Assembly: GCA_964344035.1 (NCBI GenBank)
Contig: CAYFLK010000008.1
Span: forward strand, 1 to 64,000
Length of the DNA: 64,000 bases
Direction of reading: 5' to 3'
From: UBA1014 sp964344035
Lineage (GTDB): Bacteria > SAR324 > NAC60-12
In this document: in pieces, positions 43,557-52,912 of the stretch
Layout: each line of letters starts with the position of its first letter
How positions within the stretch are numbered: the stretch's first letter is position 1
Made by a program: the position numbers and the translations under genes
The notes under the pieces: model-generated
Database searches by the model: none
What the model saw: the letters and a program-made list of their open reading frames with translations, nothing else
What the model was told of the DNA's origin: nothing

Positions 43557-44689
43557 CGAATCACCAGGTCTGCATGCAGCGCACCAGCGGTTTTGACCGC
43601 TTTGAGCACTTCTATCAAATCGCTGCTTGAAGCGCCGATTTTGTTGAATCCGTCAACAATTTCTTTAAGATCAGCCCCCCCTTTGAAGAGAAAGACGTTT
43701 GATTTCAGGGTTTCAACTTTACCCGCTTCCTGGTTATCAACGGCCTCTTGACCAAAAGACGGAGATTTCACCTGGATGCTCATTCCGTTTTGTGAAATCG
43801 CAATCGGGGAAATACGTACGCTTCCTCCCATCACTACTGTTCCGGACCGTTCATCTAGTACAACCTGGGCTGTGTGGTCCGGAGAAATTTCCAGGTTTTC
43901 AATGTAGGAAACCAACTCAACGGTGTTTCCCAGGTAACTGTCGGGGACCGAAATTTCCACCGTTCCGGCGTCCTTTGCGCGCGCGCTGCGGATCCCAAGC
44001 GTCTGATTGATCAGTTTTGCCAGCCTGAACGCGGTGGTGAAGTCCGGGGAGCGCAGGTTCATGTAAAGCCTTGCCCGGCTGTTCAGGTTCAGGTTGATCT
44101 CACGTTCTACAATGGCGCCCCCAAGGATCAAGCCGACTGAAGCGACCATCCGTTCTCCGAGCGGGAGGTTTGCCAGTTCTTCCGCGGGCAAGGCATCAGC
44201 GCGGCTGACTCCTTTTGGTATGCCGGCGATCGGACCCTGCGCAAGGGCGTAAACCAGCCGGTCCGGTCCGCGCATCGGGGCCATTATCAGCACTCCGCCC
44301 CGGAGAGAAACCGCATCACCGAGGGTGGCGGCAGTGACGTCAAGACGCTGCCCGGATTTTGCGAAAGCCGGGAGGGTGGCCGTCAGCCAAACCGCCGCAA
44401 TGCTGCGTCCGGCAATGTCCGCGCTGTTCAGGCTGATCCCGATGCGTTCCAGTGCATTGACCACGGGTTTCCGCGCAAGCAAACTTTCCGGGGAATCCCC
44501 GGTTCCATCCAAACCAACAACAATGCCGAACCCAATCAGCTGATTGTCGCGTGCGCCACGCAGAGAAGCAATGTCCTTGACCCGCACAGCCCAAACCGGG
44601 GAGGCAAAACAAAGGCACAGTAACAAAGCCGGCAGTCGCTGGAGAAGACGTTGTAAAGGTATGAAATGCAATAAAAAACGGTGTTTCAT
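43553..44689 (-). CDS. flgI: flagellar P-ring protein FlgI
   Basis: FlgI forms the periplasmic P-ring around the rod. The 378 residues include a Sec signal peptide ending near PVWA (about residue 34) and the conserved VKDIASLRGARDNQLIGFGIVVGL start of the mature protein. The C-terminal part LKEIVDGFNKIGASSSDLIEVLKAVKTAGALHADL is diagnostic. First gene of the block on this strand; flgH is not present. Confidence 0.96.
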   Translation of the reverse strand: MKHRFLLHFIPLQRLLQRLPALLLCLCFASPVWAVRVKDIASLRGARDNQLIGFGIVVGLDGTGDSPESLLARKPVVNALERIGISLNSADIAGRSIAAVWLTATLPAFAKSGQRLDVTAATLGDAVSLRGGVLIMAPMRGPDRLVYALAQGPIAGIPKGVSRADALPAEELANLPLGERMVASVGLILGGAIVEREINLNLNSRARLYMNLRSPDFTTAFRLAKLINQTLGIRSARAKDAGTVEISVPDSYLGNTVELVSYIENLEISPDHTAQVVLDERSGTVVMGGSVRISPIAISQNGMSIQVKSPSFGQEAVDNQEAGKVETLKSNVFLFKGGADLKEIVDGFNKIGASSSDLIEVLKAVKTAGALHADLVIR

Positions 44690-44906
44690 TGAGCTTTATG
44701 AACTAATTTCACAGGACAGGAAACGCCTCTTTGTCAATACAAGTTCAATGCCAGATTCAGGGAACACAGGGATTCAGCCGGCAAGCGTTCCGGTGTACAA
44801 GGGAGGGGGGTCAGGTCTTTCATCGGAAGAAAAATATACTGATATTTTGGTCTGTTTTGTGCAGACTTTAAACTTTAAATCTATCCACCCAGTTACACAG
44901 GAAGAA

Positions 44907-45308
44907 ATGGAAGTCATTCTACTAAGTTTTTGTCTTATGTCGCTGTGCATTACGGCTTTACTGGTAATGTTCGCTCTGCACCGTCAAAGCCCCCCGGAAA
45001 TGCCTGATTTTAATGAAGAATTACCTGAACACGATGATGGTTTTAGGCTCGATCACGCGGAATTACTTCCGGAAAAACCGCCCACGGATTTTCTTCGCCA
45101 CCGGGTTGAAGACGTGTTGAAACAGCAAATGCAGGAACTGGGGTATTTAAGCGAAGAGCGGCAACATGAGTTTCTGAAAGCTGTGCTGAAAAAGGAAACG
45201 GTTGCCATTCCGGGGTTGACCCCGTCAGAATTACGCACCGTTTTCAGCAGCATCATCGAACTGCGGGAGGGGCGTGGAGAAAGGGTTCAAATGGCACGCA
45301 GCGCCTGA
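44907..45308 (+). CDS. hypothetical single-pass membrane protein
   Basis: I place the start at the ATG at 44907 behind AGGAAG, giving 133 residues; the frame is open further back but that part overlaps flgI. Residues 3-24 form a membrane helix (VILLSFCLMSLCITALLVMFAL), followed by an acidic linker and a helical domain with FLRHRVEDVLKQQMQELG and TPSELRTVFSSIIELREGRGE. It is divergent from flgI. I do not recognise the family; a flagellar connection is possible only from position. Confidence 0.7.
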   Translation: MEVILLSFCLMSLCITALLVMFALHRQSPPEMPDFNEELPEHDDGFRLDHAELLPEKPPTDFLRHRVEDVLKQQMQELGYLSEERQHEFLKAVLKKETVAIPGLTPSELRTVFSSIIELREGRGERVQMARSA

Positions 45309-45378
45309 TTCCCCCATACACTATTCCTGGAAACGGTTTCTCACCTGATCAATCCGTTGAACAGGATTTCCTGACAAA

Positions 45379-45906
45379 TTATACCGACAATCCGCTGAGA
45401 CGGTCCCGGTAGAGTTCTGAGCGTTTCACGTAAACACTAGAGCTTTCCCGTATGACCTCAAGGATTTCCTCGCCATAGGTTTTTTTCACTTTTCCGGGGG
45501 AACCGATGACGAGAGAAAAGGGAGGGATGAGCACTCCTTCAAGCACAACCGCGCCCGCGCCGATGATGCATCCGCGGCCGATATCTGCCCCGCTGAGCAC
45601 AACCGCACCCATGCCGACCATGCAGTCGTCACCGATGGTGCATCCATGCACCACGCATTGATGACCGACGGTCACACGGTTTCCGATTACCAGCGGTTTT
45701 CCCGGGTCCACATGTCCTGTACTGAGGTCCTGGATGTTGGTATCCTCACCGACAGTGACGGTGTCCGCGTCCCCGCGCAGTACCCCGTTAAACCACAATG
45801 AGGAACGTGCGCCTATGCTGACCCGGCCGATAACGGAGGCGCCGGGAGCAATGTACACGGATGGGTCGATTACTGGTATGTGTTGCGCGAGTGCATAAAC
45901 GGGCAT
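45379..45906 (-). CDS. gamma-class carbonic anhydrase family protein
   Basis: This 175-residue left-handed beta-helix protein has hexapeptide repeats throughout. The zinc-ligand histidines of the gamma carbonic anhydrase family are present: His65 (STGHVD), His82 and His87 (VGHQCVVHGC). The protein is of the YrdA/PaaY type. It may hydrate CO2 or hydrolyse acyl-CoA thioesters; location next to a CoA-mutase operon on the same strand, 85 bp away, leaves both open. Confidence 0.88.
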   Translation of the reverse strand: MPVYALAQHIPVIDPSVYIAPGASVIGRVSIGARSSLWFNGVLRGDADTVTVGEDTNIQDLSTGHVDPGKPLVIGNRVTVGHQCVVHGCTIGDDCMVGMGAVVLSGADIGRGCIIGAGAVVLEGVLIPPFSLVIGSPGKVKKTYGEEILEVIRESSSVYVKRSELYRDRLSGLSV

Positions 45907-45991
45907 GGGTTTTACTTTTGTTCCCTACAGTTTGAATTATGATTTTGTGACAAATGAATGCAACTGCATGAATCAAAGAAGTCCAATGTTT

Positions 45992-47719
45992 TCAAATTAC
46001 AGGGGTCTCCCGATATGACCCCCAGAGTTCCCTGAGGGTTTCCACAATCTCGCCCATTGAGGCGCGGGCGTGTGCGAGTTCGATGGTCACCGGCATCAGG
46101 TTCCGGCTTTCGTCGGAAGCCTCATCCCCGAGCCGTTTCAGCAGTGCGGATACCTTGGCGTTGTCCCGCTCTCGGCGCACTCTACGCAGATTTGCCACCT
46201 GCCGGCCTTCCGTTTGAGCATCATATGGATGGGTTTCTATTTCTTCCCGGACTTCTTCCTCAACATGCCTGTTAACGCCGATCACAGGGCGTTCCCCGCT
46301 GGATTTCCTGAGCGCATGGCCGTAAGCTGAATCGGCTATTTCCTGCTGAAACCAACCGTCTTCGATGGCCTTTACAGTCCCGCCCATCTGCTCCACTTTT
46401 TTCAGCACGGCGAAGATTTCATTTTCCAGCGTGGTGGTGAGATTTTCAAGGTAGTAGGAACCCCCAAGCGGATCTACCACCGAGGAGATGTTGGTTTCAT
46501 CAGCAATCACCTGCTGTGTCCTCAGTGCGAGTTTCATCGCCTCCTCGGTAGGAATCGCAAACGCCTCGTCCATTCCGTTGGTGTGCAGACTCTGGCAGCC
46601 TCCGAGCACTGCCGCAAGCCCCTGCAGGGCTGTACGAATGAGGTTGACCCTGTATTGTGCGCGCGTCAGAGTAGCAGCAGCAGTCTGAGCATGAAAGCGA
46701 AGCCGCATCGACTCGGGTTTTTCCGCACCGAATCGTTCTTTAATAATCTTCGCGTAAACCCTGCGCGCGGCACGAAACTTTGCGATTTCCTCAAAAAAAT
46801 CCGCCTGTGCCACGAAGTAGTGGGAAAGGCGCGGAGCGAACTCGTCCACCGGCATCCCGGATTTCACCACCTGCTCGACGTAGGCAATCGTGTTCGCCAT
46901 AGTGAATGCCACCTCCTGCACCGCATTGGCCCCGGCTTCGGAAATGTGGTACCCGGATATGTTGACCGGGTTGTAGCGGCGCAGGTGCCTGGCGCTGAAA
47001 GAAATTGTGTCGCGGACAATGCGCACAGAGGGGCGTATTGGATAAATCCACTCCTTCTGTGCGATGTACTCCTTGAGAATGTCGTTCTGGATGGTCCCGG
47101 AGAGCCTGTTGAGATCGTATCCCCGCTTTTGCGCAAGGGCTATGTACATTGCGAACAGGATCCACGCGGAAGGGTTGATCGTCATTGAGACTGAAATTTT
47201 TTCCAGGTCGATCCCTTCAAACAGTGCTTCCATGTCGTCCAGCGTGTCAACCGCCACCCCTTCGCGCCCCACCTCGTCCTGACTCATCGGGTGGTCAGAA
47301 TCGTAGCCCATCAGGGTGGGCATGTCGAAATCGGTGGAGAGTCCGGTCTGGCCCTGAGAGATCAAGTATTTGAAACGCCGGTTTGTGTCGGCGCCGGTGC
47401 CGAACCCGGCTATCTGTCGCATGGTCCAGTTGCGTCCGCGGTACATGGTCGGATAAGGTCCACGTGTATATGGATACTGGCCGGGGAGGCCGATGTCTTG
47501 CAAAGAAGTATCCATTGAATCGAGGGCGGTGTAGGTGCGTTTAAGCGGGATTCCGGATTCCGTGCGGTATTCCGTTTTGCTTTCCGGCTGCCGGGCAAGA
47601 AACGATTCGACCTCGCCTTTTTCCCATCCTGAAACCTGGGTAGCGAGCCTGCTCCTGGATTGTTCGTTCAGAAGTCTTGTGCTTAAGGATTCCGTATCTT
47701 TCCGCGGATGTTCATTCAT
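45992..47719 (-). CDS. hcmA: 2-hydroxyisobutyryl-CoA mutase large subunit (methylmalonyl-CoA mutase family)
   Basis: This 575-residue TIM-barrel subunit of a B12-dependent acyl-CoA mutase lacks a B12 domain, which is encoded separately at 50.2 kb. The substrate-defining residues are not those of methylmalonyl-CoA mutase: the tyrosine of RQYAGF is Ile103 (RQIAGF), the neighbouring Ala is Asp130 (LSTDFDMPT), and the carboxylate-binding Arg is Gln221 (KEYIAQKEW). By residue counting these equal Ile90, Asp117 and Gln208 of Aquincola HcmA. The reaction would interconvert 2-hydroxyisobutyryl-CoA and 3-hydroxybutyryl-CoA. Overlaps meaB by 8 bp. Confidence 0.88.
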   Translation of the reverse strand: MNEHPRKDTESLSTRLLNEQSRSRLATQVSGWEKGEVESFLARQPESKTEYRTESGIPLKRTYTALDSMDTSLQDIGLPGQYPYTRGPYPTMYRGRNWTMRQIAGFGTGADTNRRFKYLISQGQTGLSTDFDMPTLMGYDSDHPMSQDEVGREGVAVDTLDDMEALFEGIDLEKISVSMTINPSAWILFAMYIALAQKRGYDLNRLSGTIQNDILKEYIAQKEWIYPIRPSVRIVRDTISFSARHLRRYNPVNISGYHISEAGANAVQEVAFTMANTIAYVEQVVKSGMPVDEFAPRLSHYFVAQADFFEEIAKFRAARRVYAKIIKERFGAEKPESMRLRFHAQTAAATLTRAQYRVNLIRTALQGLAAVLGGCQSLHTNGMDEAFAIPTEEAMKLALRTQQVIADETNISSVVDPLGGSYYLENLTTTLENEIFAVLKKVEQMGGTVKAIEDGWFQQEIADSAYGHALRKSSGERPVIGVNRHVEEEVREEIETHPYDAQTEGRQVANLRRVRRERDNAKVSALLKRLGDEASDESRNLMPVTIELAHARASMGEIVETLRELWGSYRETPVI

Positions 47720-48733
47720 GACCCAGTTCCTCCTTGAAGGCGTTCAGCAATTTCACTGCGGTGGTGTACGGATCGACTTGACGGGCGATCACGCCATTCA
47801 ACTCCTCTCGCAACTTGGTTTGTTCGACACGCATTTCAGCAAAACGGTCCCGCACCAGTTCCTCCGCCTGTTTCAGCACACGGCGTTCGGAAATCGAGCG
47901 GCGTCGCTCCGCGTCAGCACCGGAATCTTGGAGATGCTGCCGGTGCCCCTCTACGGCATCAACCAATTTTTCCATGCCCTCTCCGGATTCCGCGCTTGTA
48001 GCAAGCACCGGGATTTCCCATTTTTGCGGACTGCCTGCACTCAATCCTAAACGAAGCATCTGACGTAGCTCAGTCAGTGTCCGGCCTGCTTCCGGTTTGT
48101 CGCACTTGCTGACAACATGGATATCTGCGATTTCCAGTACCCCGGCCTTGATGGCCTGAATTTCGTCTCCCAAGCCTGGTGCGGAAACCACGATGGTTGT
48201 GTGGGCGATCCGCGCCACATCGACTTCGTCCTGACCAACCCCGACTGTTTCCAGCAGTATTGTTTGGAATCCGCCGGCGTCCAGCGCGTCCGCAGCCTCC
48301 ATCGCCGCCCTCGCCAGCCCGCCCAGTTCCCCCCGCGAGGCCATGCTGCGGATGTAGATTCCAGGATCGCCGGTAAGTTCGGTCATGCGAATGCGGTCTC
48401 CCAGGATCGCCCCGCCGGAAAAAGGACTGGAGGGATCAATGGCCAGTACCGCGAGCTTTCTTCCCCGTGCCCGTAGCGNNNNNNNNNNGCCTTGGCGTAT
48501 TCCCGTACAAGGGAGGACTTGCCGCACCCCGGGACCCCGGTCAACCCGACCATGTGCGCCTTTCCTCCATAGCGGTACAACTCCGCCAGCGCCGCGCGGT
48601 GTTCATGGCCACCGGATTCGATGCGGGTGATCATCCGCGCCATCGCCCTCGTGTTTCCCGCCAGCACTCCCGGAACCAGTTCACACGAGGGTACCAGACC
48701 GCGTTTGATCACAGATGCATCTGATGCCATCAC
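47712..48733 (-). CDS. MeaB/ArgK-type G-protein chaperone of the mutase (interrupted by assembly gap)
   Basis: GTPase that protects B12 mutases and gates cofactor loading. The N-terminal part has the P-loop GVPGCGKSS (residues 66-74). The C-terminal part resumes with GRKLAVLAIDPSS and continues through ETVGVGQDEVDV and VVSKCDKPEAGR. Ten N lie between, and the two parts are out of frame with each other across exactly ten bases, so the N count is nominal. By alignment to the family only one or two codons beyond the visible sequence seem missing. The gene itself is probably intact. Start GTG or ATG overlaps the ligase stop. Confidence 0.85.
48479..48488. other. assembly gap (10 N)
   Basis: Ten unspecified bases within the MeaB-type gene. 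The flanking reading frames disagree by one phase, so the true length is not ten. Confidence 0.99.
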
Positions 48734-50184
48734 GCTTCAAACTTTGCTCTGATCGAGCGGAAGAGGTCGCGGTCGTCAACCACGCGGCGGGCCTTAAAGT
48801 CGGTGCGTGGAATGATGCCGGTTTCCACGATTTCCACCATTGTTCGCACAGCCAGCACCTTCTGCAGTTCGGCGGCGGTTTTATTACGGAATAACTCCAG
48901 TTCTTCATTTCCCTGGGCATGGACCTCCGGGGCGGCCTCCACGCGCACCAGCAGTTCGTCCATGCTTCCTTCACGTGTTATGAGGATGCGGTGTTCCCCG
49001 CCGTATCCCGGAATCGTGTTTAGCACGGCATCAATTTCCGATGGGTAGATGTTTTCTCCGCGAATCTGGAACATATCGTCAATGCGCCCGTAAATTCCGT
49101 CCGGAAGTCGCGGATAGGTGCGGCCACAGGGGTTGGGTCCTTCAACCCAGTGAGTCAGGTCTCCGGATACCAGCCTGATCATCGGTTGCGATGTGCGTTC
49201 CAGGTGCGTGTAAACCGAAGTGCCGCGTTGCCCATAAGGTACACGACAATGCGTGTTCGGGTCGCAGACCTCGTGATAAATCACGTCCTGCCAAAGCAGC
49301 ATCCCCTGTGTTTGTGCCGTTCCGCAGATGCTCATCCACGGGGTCATTTCCGCCATCGATCCGGAATCGATCACCTGCGCGTCAAAATGATTTTCGATGC
49401 GGCGGCGGATGCCCGGGATGGAGGCGCCGGGTTCTCCGGAAAAGAACATTGTCTGGAGCTGAAAATCCCGCGGGTTAAGTCCTTCCTCGACCGCGGTTTC
49501 CGCAAGGTAAAGCGCGTAGGACGGGGTTCCGTAAAACGCGGTGGGCTTCACCATGTTCAGCCAGTGTGCCGCCCGCGCGGTCATGCCCGGTGCTCCGGCC
49601 CCGAAGGGAAAACATTTCGCGCCCAGCCGTTCGGCTCCCAGCAGCGTGCCCCAAGAACCCATGTAGAGGCTGAAAATTGAAGCGATGAAGATGGTGTCCC
49701 CGGGTCGCAGGCCCATACCCCAGAGAAAACGCGCGTGGTTGTTGGCAATCACATTCCAGTCACTGCGTCCAATCGCAAAGACTGTAGGACGGCCCGTCGT
49801 CCCTGAGGTCCCATGTATGTGGTGGACCTCTGCATCCGGGACGCAGAGGTAGTCCCCGAACGGAGCGGAACGTTCCTGGGATTCACGTAGTTCAGCCTTG
49901 GTCACTACCGGGACTTTTTCAAAATCCTCAAGCGAGCGGACATGATCCGGATGCACCCCGGCTTCTTCCCACTTCTTCCTGTAAAACGGGGCGTTCTCGA
50001 ACGCATATGCCATGACTTCACGAAGCCTTTTGACAACTGCCTGCTCGCGCAGTTCAGCGGGCATGGTTTCGCGTTGCGGGAACCAGTAGCGACTTTCCGG
50101 CGCAGGAAAAAATTTTGGATCATACTCGGCGGGAAAAGACCACTGTTCCATGACGTTCTTTAGGGAGGGATCAGCGTGGATCAC
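48730..50184 (-). CDS. PaaK-type acyl-CoA ligase, candidate 2-hydroxyisobutyrate-CoA ligase
   Basis: 484-residue AMP-forming ligase of the phenylacetate-CoA ligase type. The P-loop HGTSGTTGRP is at 124-133, followed by GSMAEMTPW in the middle and DGIYGRIDDMFQIRGENIYPSE at the C-terminal hinge. Start is GTG with GGAG upstream, overlapping the B12 subunit gene by 14 bp; the 3' end overlaps meaB. Embedding within the mutase operon suggests it forms the CoA ester that the mutase rearranges, most simply from 2-hydroxyisobutyrate. The substrate is inferred, not visible. Confidence 0.85.
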   Translation of the reverse strand: MIHADPSLKNVMEQWSFPAEYDPKFFPAPESRYWFPQRETMPAELREQAVVKRLREVMAYAFENAPFYRKKWEEAGVHPDHVRSLEDFEKVPVVTKAELRESQERSAPFGDYLCVPDAEVHHIHGTSGTTGRPTVFAIGRSDWNVIANNHARFLWGMGLRPGDTIFIASIFSLYMGSWGTLLGAERLGAKCFPFGAGAPGMTARAAHWLNMVKPTAFYGTPSYALYLAETAVEEGLNPRDFQLQTMFFSGEPGASIPGIRRRIENHFDAQVIDSGSMAEMTPWMSICGTAQTQGMLLWQDVIYHEVCDPNTHCRVPYGQRGTSVYTHLERTSQPMIRLVSGDLTHWVEGPNPCGRTYPRLPDGIYGRIDDMFQIRGENIYPSEIDAVLNTIPGYGGEHRILITREGSMDELLVRVEAAPEVHAQGNEELELFRNKTAAELQKVLAVRTMVEIVETGIIPRTDFKARRVVDDRDLFRSIRAKFEA

Positions 50185-50587
50185 GCTCCAAAACCAGCCG
50201 CCGGATGGTCCCTACTATCTGCTCAGGAGGCGAGTCCTGAGGAAGGATAGCGGCAACCCCCAGTGATTTCAACTCCTGTGAGTCCTGCTCCGGGATCACT
50301 CCGCCTCCCACCACAAGGATGTCTTCGGCCTCTGCTTCCCGCAGCAGTTTCAGCACATTTGGGAAGGCCGTCATATGCGTCCCGGACAGCAGGCTGATAC
50401 CCAGCACGTCGACGTCTTCCTGCACCGCCGCGGCGACAACCTCCTCCGGAGTGCGGTGCAGCCCTGTGTAAACTACCTCCATGCCTGCGTCGCGCAGACA
50501 GCGCGCCACCACCTTTACCCCCCGGTCATGACCGTCAAGCCCCACCTTTGCCAGCAGCACGCGTATTTTGGTATTGCCTTGCTTCAT
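50171..50587 (-). CDS. hcmB: B12-binding small subunit of the acyl-CoA mutase
   Basis: 138-residue cobalamin-binding Rossmann-like subunit with the base-off/His-on motif Asp18-x-His20-x-x-Gly23 (LDGHDRG), then GISLLSGTHM and ILVVGGGVIPEQD. The size matches HcmB (about 136) and similar separate B12 subunits. It is first in the four-gene unit hcmB-ligase-meaB-hcmA, all overlapping. The subunit type alone does not tell the substrate; that comes from hcmA. Confidence 0.92.
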   Translation of the reverse strand: MKQGNTKIRVLLAKVGLDGHDRGVKVVARCLRDAGMEVVYTGLHRTPEEVVAAAVQEDVDVLGISLLSGTHMTAFPNVLKLLREAEAEDILVVGGGVIPEQDSQELKSLGVAAILPQDSPPEQIVGTIRRLVLERDPR

Positions 50588-50936
50588 TGTTTTGTGTTTA
50601 TAAGCTCAGGCTTTTGGTTTGATAGAACTAATTTCTCTGTTCCGCACTTACTTTCATCACCTCCACCAGAGGGAGGGTCCAGTCAGGAAGAATAATGTGG
50701 CGAATTCATGCTGCAACCTTGCTGCCTGTTCACCGGTAAAGTAACTTTTATTTTATATCTTAATGTTGTGACAGATACTACGGGCCAACACGGTAAATGT
50801 CAATGGACCACGCTTTGGCCCGAACATTCAAATTTCGTGATGATGCCCGGAAACAGGCTTGCAGGCCACGTCTTTAACTTAAAAACTACGAGGCTTATGT
50901 ATGGAAGAAACAAGAAAAACTGCATGACATGGAAGA
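50588..50936. other. intergenic region upstream of the mutase operon
   Basis: 349 bp holding the likely promoter of the hcm operon. No convincing gene, riboswitch or hairpin was recognised. Confidence 0.45.
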
Positions 50937-52145
50937 TCATGTCCAGGCAGTGGGCGCTCCCTTCTGAATCCTTACCAGGCTTCGCACTAGGTCACCGAGG
51001 CTTTCGAGGTTGTGAGCGGAGGCAAATAGGTCAAGATGAGGAAGCGCGGCCTGCATCCCGCGTGTGGCAGGTTCGTAACCTGGACTGCCTTTCAGCGGGT
51101 TGAGCCAGATCAAACTGCGGGACCGACGCCTCAAATCCGCCATGCATTCATTCAGCAGTACCACGTCCCCGGTATCCCATCCGTCACTGATAATCAGCAC
51201 CACCGTACTTGAATCCACCATTTTCAAAGCGTATTTTTCCACAAACTGGTTCAGGGATGCGCCGATCCTTGTACCCCCTGACCAATCAGGTACGTGCCGG
51301 GAGATATGTGCAAACGCTTCTTCCATGGATTTAGTCTTCAAATCATCGCTAATGCGGTGCAGGGAAGTGCTGAATACGAAAGTCTCGATTTTCCGGTAAG
51401 AGCTTTGGAAAGCATAAATGAACTGAACGAGAAACCGGCTGTAGAGGTCCATCGATTTGCTCACATCGCATAGCAGCACTAGTTTCAAACGCTTCAGTTT
51501 CCACTGTCTACGCAGCAGGTCCAACAGTTCTCCACCACGACGCAGCGAATGTCGCATGGAACGACGCAAGTCCAAGGTCCCCAGCCGTTGCGATTTTCGC
51601 GTCCTGCTGCTGAAACGGGTTGCCAGGGACTTGGCGATGTCATTTATCATTCGTGCTACTTCAGCCAATTCCTCCTGACCAAACTCGCTGAAGTCCTTTT
51701 TGGTGTTGACTGCAAAGTGGCTGTAACCAGCAGAGTCCTTGTCCTCCATGGTTTTGTCATCATGCCGGAGCCAGTCACTGATAGAAAACAGATCCTGTTT
51801 TTGTGCACGTGGTTCCGGTAAAGCAACGGTCTTGGGTCCCTGAGCAGCGGGGTTTCGTATCAGGTTTTCGGAATTTACCCAAACATACCAGTAGGAAGTG
51901 AAATGGTCGTCAAAAATCCGCAACTCTTCCTCGTTTTTCGCAATGGTGGAACGGAGGGCGATACGGAAAGCGTCTTCCTCCCGCATGTCAATTTTTCCCA
52001 GTGCACGCAGTGCGTCCATCTGTTCACCCATACCAACACCGAGTCCATGCTGCCTGAGGTATCTGCAGAACCCGACCACATTCGCGGTCATCTCCTGACG
52101 CAGGCCGAGGTCCGCATAAAGATGTGGCGCAGTTTCTAGCTCCAT
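50937..52145 (-). CDS. CoxE-like VWA-domain protein
   Basis: 402-residue protein of the CoxE family with an N-terminal helical part and a C-terminal von Willebrand A domain. The MIDAS motif is DVSKSMD (LLCDVSKSMDLYSRF), with later GGTRIG and ISDGWDTGD completing the metal site. I use the ATG at 52145; a longer frame to 52286 would overlap the DUF1330 gene. CoxE normally works with a MoxR AAA+ ATPase in maturing molybdenum hydroxylases such as CO dehydrogenase. No MoxR gene is here, and HcrCAB is 47 kb away. Confidence 0.88.
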   Translation of the reverse strand: MELETAPHLYADLGLRQEMTANVVGFCRYLRQHGLGVGMGEQMDALRALGKIDMREEDAFRIALRSTIAKNEEELRIFDDHFTSYWYVWVNSENLIRNPAAQGPKTVALPEPRAQKQDLFSISDWLRHDDKTMEDKDSAGYSHFAVNTKKDFSEFGQEELAEVARMINDIAKSLATRFSSRTRKSQRLGTLDLRRSMRHSLRRGGELLDLLRRQWKLKRLKLVLLCDVSKSMDLYSRFLVQFIYAFQSSYRKIETFVFSTSLHRISDDLKTKSMEEAFAHISRHVPDWSGGTRIGASLNQFVEKYALKMVDSSTVVLIISDGWDTGDVVLLNECMADLRRRSRSLIWLNPLKGSPGYEPATRGMQAALPHLDLFASAHNLESLGDLVRSLVRIQKGAPTAWT

Positions 52146-52233
52146 GGGAATCACTGTGCATGTGCCGCAATGCGCCAACGCGGACCACCTGGCACAAGCT
52201 GTTTTTTCACGGAAAAAGATGAGTAGCTTTGCG

Positions 52234-52566
52234 TCATGCCCCGCCCTTTGCGAGGACCTCCGCTTCTTCAGTGGAGATCCCCTCAACGAACACCTGGTGC
52301 GAAGTGGTCACCTGATGCCGGATCTTAAGATACGGCGCATATTCATCAGAGTGGTAAAAAGATTTTAGTTTCTCCATGCTTGGGAATTCGATTATCACCA
52401 ACCTTTTCGGCTTCCAATCCCCTTCCATGTAATCGATCTCTCCGCCGCGAACCCGGTATTTCCCCCCATATTTATCCACAATGACCGGGACCCGGCTGTA
52501 ATAACCGCTTTCACGATACCGTTCAAAATCGTGCACCTCAACGTCAGCAATCAAAAACGCGCTCAT
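52234..52566 (-). CDS. DUF1330 family protein
   Basis: 110-residue dimeric alpha/beta-barrel protein of the ABM-like superfamily. It shows VEVHDFERYRESGYYSRVPVI, YRVRGGEID, and VIIEFPSMEKLKSFYHSDEY, the recurring DUF1330 blocks. The function is unknown. It precedes the CoxE-like gene on the same strand, about 90 bp apart. Confidence 0.88.
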   Translation of the reverse strand: MSAFLIADVEVHDFERYRESGYYSRVPVIVDKYGGKYRVRGGEIDYMEGDWKPKRLVIIEFPSMEKLKSFYHSDEYAPYLKIRHQVTTSHQVFVEGISTEEAEVLAKGGA

Positions 52567-52912
52567 GCTTTCCTTTCGCCTGAGTTTATGAAAAATAATA
52601 AATACATTTCTACTATATTGATATCATATGATTACTTGCCCTGGTTATCAAATCAATGTCCCTATCGATCAGCACACAACACCTGGTTCAGTTAACTGTT
52701 TCCACAAATCCCCTTCAATCTCCCTGTTGCAAAAGGAGGATGCTATACCCCTTTTGTAAAAGGGGGGGATATCAAGAGGCTTCTTTTCGTGGATGAAAAA
52801 TATTCAGGTGATGATGCTTCATAAGAACCGGGATCGCAAACAAGAATTGTGTTTTTTTGCACACGAAACTTCCGGCTTCCCTGCAGGAGGTCCGGCAACC
52901 GGAAGTTGGATA
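52567..52912. other. intergenic region with REP-like palindrome
   Basis: 346 bp without a gene, A+T-rich. It contains CCCCTTTT-GT-AAAAGGGG (52748-52765) preceded by a weaker CTCC...GGAG repeat at about 52716-52740, resembling the scattered palindromic repeats of many environmental genomes. Confidence 0.5.
52748..52765. repeat. REP-like palindrome
   Basis: Perfect 8-bp arms CCCCTTTT and AAAAGGGG with a 2-nt centre, followed by more G. Copy number elsewhere in the genome is unknown. Confidence 0.45.

Noticed and set aside
45992..47719. Methylmalonyl-CoA mutase assignment
   Set aside because: Tyr89 and Arg207 of methylmalonyl-CoA mutase are Ile and Gln here, which removes the carboxylate-binding site.
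50708..51103. 131-codon plus frame
   Set aside because: Its 3' half is antisense to the CoxE-like gene and the 5' half has no recognisable sequence.
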